Shown here one piece after another: positions 60,324-64,000 of a stretch of 64,000 nucleotides of DNA. Positions within the stretch are counted from its first letter, which is position 1; every line of letters starts with the position of its first letter. The notes beneath the pieces are model-generated. The model made no database searches. It was not told where the DNA came from and worked only from the letters and a program-made list of their open reading frames with translations. The stretch is from contig NZ_MUXW01000003.1 in NCBI RefSeq assembly GCF_002015085.1, positions 1 to 64,000 of the forward strand, written 5' to 3'. Source of the stretch: Glaesserella parasuis (GTDB taxonomy: Bacteria; Pseudomonadota; Gammaproteobacteria; Enterobacterales; Pasteurellaceae). The translations under genes were made by a program, and so were the position numbers.

Positions 60324-62003
60324 TTATTTTTGGATCTCGCCACGAGTGCCTGCTAAGCCGTAGTTATTACCATCTAATGACATTTTACCGCCAATTTCTT
60401 CAGCGTTTGGTCCAAAGAATTCTAGACGATAGTTACCATTGCTATTAGCTTTACCCGAAAGTGCTGTTCCATTAATATTTGCCTCACCAAGAGTTACTTG
60501 ACCAACCGGCAATCCTGATACAGAACCCGAACCTACACGAGTTGCGAAATCAACGTTATAAGTTAGATCACCGGCAGTTTTACCTTCAAAGGCTTTACCT
60601 GAGTAAGTTGCAGCTCCCTCATTTGGAATTGCATCTTTTTGAGTTTTCAAACCTTTAACTTGAATATTACTAAATGAAGATTCATCGATCCAAGAACCGT
60701 TTAATAATCCTTGTCTTGCACTGTAATCCCCTGAAACAACAGAATATTTTTGGTTGTAGAGTGTTTTCCCTGTGGTTGTTGTGCCACTCCAGCTTGTACA
60801 GACAGAATTTACACAACTATTGCTAGCAGATGATGAGGAAGAATAGTTTAAATGGTTAAATCCTTGCTGGTAAGTATTTTCAGAAAACCCTTTTGTACTA
60901 TCAATTTCCCTTTGTAATCGAGCTTGCTCTTCTGCAATCTTTTTAGCTTTGAAAACTTCTATTGCTTTAGGTAACTGTTCTAGTGTTCCATTAAGATTAT
61001 CTTGTGCTACCTGAGTAGCTTCTTCATCAGTTAAACCAGCTTGTTTTGCAATCGCAATAAAACTTGCTAATTTTTCTTGACGAGCTTTTTCAGCTGCCAA
61101 ACGTTCCTCCTCTGCTTTAATCTTTGCTTCTTGAGCTTCTTTTGCAAGACGTTCCGCTTCTTGCTTTGCAGCGTCTGCTTCAGATTTTGCTTGTTCTGCA
61201 GCAATTTTAGCATCTTGAGCTAATTTCATCGCATTATCTTTTTCTGCTTCTGCGGCTTTCTTAGCATCATTTGCTTCAGTAGCCAAACGCAAAGCCTCTT
61301 CTTTTTGTTTATTGGCATCAGCAAGTGTGGCTTTAGCTTCTGCTGCAGCTCGGATAGCTGCGTCTTTATCGGCTGTTGCCTGAATTAATTGAGCTTGGGC
61401 TTCTTTTAAATTCTGGTTTGCTTGTTCTTGTGCAGCAAGGGCTTTTTCTTTTTCGCTATTTGCTGCTGGAATTTGCTCTTGTATAGTTTTTAATGTTTCA
61501 TCAGCTTGTTTTTTAGCTTCGATAGCTTGAGCAGTTAAACTTTCCGCTTCAGCTTTTGCTTTCACTGCATTATCAAGAACGATTTTAGCATCAGCAGCAG
61601 CTTTTTCTGCAATGGTTTTATTTTTTATTGCATTATCTAATTGAGTTTTTGCAGCAGCTGATAATTTTTCTGCTTCTGCTTTTTCTTTTAGAGCCTGTTC
61701 TGCTTTAGCTTGAGCTTCTGCAGCTAATTTTTCTGCCTCTGCTTTTTCTTTATTTAAACGGGCTAATTCTTCTTTAGCTAATGCTGATTGTGAGGAAGCT
61801 ACTTCTGCTTCTTTAGCTTTTTCCGTAGCTAAACGTTCGGCTTCCGCTTTTTCAGCGGCTAATTTATCAGCTTGAGCCTGTTGTTCTGCTGTTTGTGAGG
61901 TATTCCGGTTTACGGTGCTATCTGATGAGCCTCCACCACTACTTCCACAAGCAGTTAAACCTAAAAGAATCAAGCTCGCTAAAGTTACTTTTTTCAATGA
62001 CAT
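60324..62003 (-). CDS. Slam-dependent surface lipoprotein with a long coiled-coil stalk
   Basis: From the ATG at 62003 (after TGGAGAAAC) the product has 559 residues. It has a lipobox LTAC (Cys19), a Gly/Ser linker, about 330 residues of Ala/Lys/Glu-rich coiled coil (about 40-370, with repeats such as EKAEAEKLAAEA), and a C-terminal domain of about 160 residues rich in beta strands. That domain includes GAATYSGKAFEGKTAGDLTYNVDF and ends with short strands and GLAGTRGEIQK, like the small barrels of Slam substrates and transferrin-binding proteins. Two cysteines (NSCVNSVCTSW) may form a disulfide. I predict a surface-exposed head on a stalk. The ligand is unknown. Confidence 0.8.
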   Translation of the reverse strand: MSLKKVTLASLILLGLTACGSSGGGSSDSTVNRNTSQTAEQQAQADKLAAEKAEAERLATEKAKEAEVASSQSALAKEELARLNKEKAEAEKLAAEAQAKAEQALKEKAEAEKLSAAAKTQLDNAIKNKTIAEKAAADAKIVLDNAVKAKAEAESLTAQAIEAKKQADETLKTIQEQIPAANSEKEKALAAQEQANQNLKEAQAQLIQATADKDAAIRAAAEAKATLADANKQKEEALRLATEANDAKKAAEAEKDNAMKLAQDAKIAAEQAKSEADAAKQEAERLAKEAQEAKIKAEEERLAAEKARQEKLASFIAIAKQAGLTDEEATQVAQDNLNGTLEQLPKAIEVFKAKKIAEEQARLQREIDSTKGFSENTYQQGFNHLNYSSSSSASNSCVNSVCTSWSGTTTTGKTLYNQKYSVVSGDYSARQGLLNGSWIDESSFSNIQVKGLKTQKDAIPNEGAATYSGKAFEGKTAGDLTYNVDFATRVGSGSVSGLPVGQVTLGEANINGTALSGKANSNGNYRLEFFGPNAEEIGGKMSLDGNNYGLAGTRGEIQK

Positions 62004-62069
62004 AAGAGTTTCTCCATAAAATAAAAATGCTAAAAATAGCCTTGTAATTGTCCTTTTTCTAAACAATGA

Positions 62070-62124
62070 TTTATCAATCAAATTATTTAAAGCGTAAATC
62101 GTTTTATTGATAAAAAAGATTTAC
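62070..62124. promoter_or_regulatory. Candidate operator between the lipoprotein and the HTH regulator
   Basis: Two interlaced inverted repeats lie in the divergent gap. TTTATCAAT at 62070-62078 faces ATTGATAAA at 62106-62114 (perfect 9 bases), and GTAAATC at 62094-62100 faces GATTTAC at 62118-62124. Such a symmetrical, AT-rich region could bind the adjacent regulator and control both genes. Confidence 0.45.
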
Positions 62125-62143
62125 AGCTATTCATAATGCAGAA

Positions 62144-62509
62144 ATGCACTCAGAATCCGATAAAACAGGCTTTAGCAAAAGATTAAAAGTCGCCTTAGAA
62201 TTGGCTGGGCTTCAATCTTTATCTTTAGCTGAAATTTCAAACAAATTTAATCTTCGTCACCCGAACAAGCCTGTTACACCACAAGCGGTACATAATTGGC
62301 TGATTGGGCAGTCTATTCCTACGCCTGATAAAATCGAAACCTTATCGAAATGGTTAAATATCAGCCCTGAATGGCTACGTTATGGAAAAGAGCATTTTGA
62401 AGGGGAGAGCCTTTCTCAAAATGAAATTTTAATGTTGAAATATTTTCGTAATTTACCTGCTAACCGCCAGCAAGCGATTTTGGCATTACTACACGAATTT
62501 CATAAATAG
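62144..62509 (+). CDS. Small HTH transcriptional regulator
   Basis: The 121-residue protein has an N-terminal Cro/C1-type helix-turn-helix (about 10-75). LAEISNKFNLRHPNKPVTPQAVHNWLIG looks like the recognition region, and IPTPDKIETLSKWLNISPEWLRYG is the typical next helix of phage-type regulators. The short C-terminal helix (NRQQAILALLHEFHK) may dimerise. It is divergent from the surface lipoprotein, 140 bases apart. Phage-like regulators are often adopted to control single loci, so local control of the Slam pair is plausible but not shown. Confidence 0.75.
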   Translation: MHSESDKTGFSKRLKVALELAGLQSLSLAEISNKFNLRHPNKPVTPQAVHNWLIGQSIPTPDKIETLSKWLNISPEWLRYGKEHFEGESLSQNEILMLKYFRNLPANRQQAILALLHEFHK

Positions 62510-62576
62510 ATAAAATGACTGGCGTTAATTCAACGAAAACAGCATAATTCCATCGTTTATTTAGTGAGATTAATCT

Positions 62577-63016
62577 ATGGAACTCAAACTTCCCCCTCCC
62601 TTAGTTGCACTAATTTGTGCAGTAATTATCTATTTTCTACCGAACTATGCAGAACCTAACTGGGTATATCAGAGCTTTGCGGTCATCTGTTTGATATTGG
62701 GAATTGGTGTTGATCTTTGTGCATTGTGGGCTTTTTTGCAAAATAAGACGACAATCAACCCGCTTGCTCCCAATAAAACATCAGCTTTAACAACACAAGG
62801 TATTTATCGCTTTAGTCGAAATCCGATGTATTTAGGGTTGCAAGTCTATTATCCGCTTGGGCGTTTTGGTTAGGAAATACGTTCGCATTGCTTGTCGTGT
62901 GGGGATTTATTGCTTATATAACCCGTTTTCAAATCGAGCCGGAAGAACGGATTTTAGAACAGAAATTTGGAGAGAGTTATCGCCAATATAAACAAAATGT
63001 TGCTCGTTGGTTGTAA
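62577..63016 (+). pseudogene. Isoprenylcysteine methyltransferase-like membrane protein, frameshifted
   Basis: The frame from 62577 encodes membrane helices (IICAV-type and VICLILGIGVDLCALWAFL) and the family motif TTQGIYRFSRNPMYLG. It then runs into a stop at 62871-62873. The rest of the protein continues one base out of phase (AWAFWLGNTFALLVVWGFIAYITRFQIEPEERILEQKFGESYRQYKQ, broken here by position: about 62848-63016), including the EPEERIL...FG-x-x-Y block. A single-base deletion near 62845 explains it. Corrected, it would have about 145 residues, like small ICMT-family proteins. Confidence 0.8.
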
Positions 63017-63044
63017 TAAATAAAGGGGCTGTATTAGATTAGCC

Positions 63045-63170
63045 CTAAATTCCACACCATTTTCTCAACGTTTTAAGTTGCTCTTTTGGTGTTCCAAAGT
63101 TAAATCGAAATTCACATTCTTTAAAGAATAAAGGGAAACTTTTTCGATCAATCCCATTATATTTTCGGAG
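63045..63170 (-). pseudogene. IS1595/IS1016-type transposase C-terminal scrap
   Basis: On the minus strand a frame of about 41 codons reads LRKYNGIDRKSFPLFFKEC followed by RFNFGTPKEQL and ends KWCGI, the typical C-terminus of IS1016-like (IS1595 family) transposases of Pasteurellaceae. It is cut at its upstream side exactly where the GGCATAG-type repeat element begins (63171). The rest of the transposase is absent. The element it came from is unrelated to the other IS in this window. Confidence 0.7.
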
Positions 63171-63287
63171 GAATAGTAGACAAAATGGTTGCTATGCCAT
63201 ATAAAAAGCAGTGTTATGTAGCAAGTGCTATATAACACCGATTAAACGCATAGTTTGTAAAACATTAACACATTTGTCTACTATGTC
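63171..63287. mobile_element. 117-bp MITE-like element with IS-family ends
   Basis: The left end reads GAATAGTAGACAAAATGG and the right end TTTGTCTACTATGTC. A 41-bp module (63247-63287) matches those at 9150-9190 and 323-366. Between them GTGTTAT and ATAACAC (63210-63238 region) can form a hairpin. The element lies 2 bases from the mutM stop codon and truncates the IS1016-type scrap. Confidence 0.65.
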
Positions 63288-63289
63288 AT

Positions 63290-64000
63290 TTACTTCGGTA
63301 ATCTCTGACACTTTGGACAATAGAAACTATTTCGTTGCCCGATTACCTTAGCTTCAATAATAGAGCCACAATCGTTACATTCCTCGCCTTTGCGACCATA
63401 GACTTGTAATACTTGGGCGAAATATCCAGGTTTTCCATCGGGTTGAATAAAGTCTTTCAAAGTCGTTCCTCCTTGGATAATCGCTTTTGTCAAAACCTCT
63501 TTAATCACAGTGACTAATCTCTCACACTGTTTCGCGGTTAGATTTTGTGTGGCTAATTCGGGGTGGATTCCAGCCATAAAAAGTGATTCGCAAGCATAGA
63601 TGTTGCCCACGCCAACGACGATAGCGTTATTCATAATGAAGTTTTTCACAGCAACCGTTTTATTGCGACTTTTTTCAAATAAATAACCGCTTGTAAAGGC
63701 TTCTGAAAGAGGCTCTGGTCCTAAATTTGCTAATAACTCTGCTGTTTCAGCTTGCTCTGCCCAAAGCCAGGTTCCAAATTTCCGTGGGTCGTTATAACGT
63801 AAGATTACGCCGTTTTCTGTGATGAGATCGATATGATCGTGCTTATCTATCGCCTTATTCTCTTTGACCGATAAAATACCCAACGATCCCGACATTCCTA
63901 AATGAACTAAAATATCGCCCTTATCTGTCTGAATAATTAAATACTTAGCTCGGCGGTAAATCTTAATTATCGTCGCCCCTTGCATAGTTGAAAGCTCTGA
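63290..64000 (-). CDS. mutM: Formamidopyrimidine-DNA glycosylase (partial at window edge)
   Basis: MutM excises 8-oxoguanine and other oxidised purines. About 236 residues are present. The start, with the catalytic N-terminal PELPEVE, lies beyond base 64000, and the frame is open to the edge. Visible are LVHLGMSGSLGIL, YNDPRKFGTWLW, the VGVGNIYACESLF helix, the QGGTTLKDFIQPDGKPGYF block and the C-terminal zinc finger (CNDC...YCPKC). An insertion element lies 2 bases beyond its stop. Confidence 0.93.
   Translation of the reverse strand, partial: SELSTMQGATIIKIYRRAKYLIIQTDKGDILVHLGMSGSLGILSVKENKAIDKHDHIDLITENGVILRYNDPRKFGTWLWAEQAETAELLANLGPEPLSEAFTSGYLFEKSRNKTVAVKNFIMNNAIVVGVGNIYACESLFMAGIHPELATQNLTAKQCERLVTVIKEVLTKAIIQGGTTLKDFIQPDGKPGYFAQVLQVYGRKGEECNDCGSIIEAKVIGQRNSFYCPKCQRLPK

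Noticed and set aside
61000..61900. CRISPR-like or tandem DNA repeat in the Ala/Lys/Glu coding region
   Set aside because: The periodicity comes from coiled-coil codons. Units vary in length and sequence and there are no spacers.
62144..62509. HTH gene as the mark of a prophage
   Set aside because: No integrase, structural gene or attachment repeat is nearby, and neighbours are chromosomal.

Overview
The window looks like chromosomal DNA of a member of the Pasteurellaceae (Gammaproteobacteria). The base composition is AT-rich. Gene neighbourhoods such as rpsU-dnaG-rpoD, tyrR-sapAB, recA-recX, miaA-hfq-hflX and 6S RNA-fau fit the family. The 9-mer ACAAGCGGT or its complement ACCGCTTGT, the DNA uptake signal of the Actinobacillus pleuropneumoniae / Mannheimia / Haemophilus ducreyi branch, recurs throughout (for example 4847, 13666, 22934 and 39350), while the Haemophilus influenzae form is not prominent. 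I cannot name genus or species from sequence alone.

Layout. 1-366: end of a broken insertion sequence. 370-8802: nucleoside and aminosugar catabolism, with nupC-deoC-deoD on the minus strand and, on the plus strand, a nucleoside hydrolase, a pseudouridine kinase/glycosidase pair and nanE-nanK. A perfect CRP site precedes the pseudouridine pair. 8854-9190: internally deleted copy of the same IS. 9258-15529: one minus-strand run psd, dsbE, ccmH, ccmI, miaA, hfq, hflX, gph. 15717-23964: minus-strand tyrR-sapA-sapB without sapCDF, a Cra/ScrR-like LacI regulator, an orphan dppA and fbp. 24086-34295: plus-strand mpl, rne, a small repeat-bearing lipoprotein, a frameshifted exported protein, rpsU, dnaG and rpoD. 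34321-35366: a complete but decayed IS copy. 35418-43343: dusA, tehB, a deleted zinc exporter, pabB-pabC, recA-recX, yqfB, yrdD, tsaC, aroE. 43526-43910: four tRNA genes. 44028-48933: ubiK, pgi, rapA. 49200-57012: anaerobic sulfatase maturase with a Crp/Fnr-type regulator, hemB, rmuC, pabA and nrdG-nrdD behind a perfect FNR box. 57037-58822: ygfB, zapA, 6S RNA, fau. 58819-62509: a Slam-type outer-membrane translocator with a coiled-coil surface lipoprotein and a divergent HTH regulator. 62577-64000: frameshifted methyltransferase, nested IS remnants and the 3' part of mutM.

How it fits together. The first third is scavenging of nucleosides, pseudouridine and sialic-acid products, under CRP where sites are visible. 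The middle is housekeeping (replication, transcription initiation, RNA decay, SOS). Folate genes are split, with pabB-pabC at 37.8-39.4 kb and pabA at 54.0 kb. Anaerobic life is marked by the FNR-linked class III ribonucleotide reductase and the maturase. The most distinctive accessory locus is the Slam/lipoprotein pair at 58.8-62.0 kb. The most distinctive non-coding signal is a family of repeats with GGCATAGTAGACAAAA ends, which lie close behind the 3' ends of genes.
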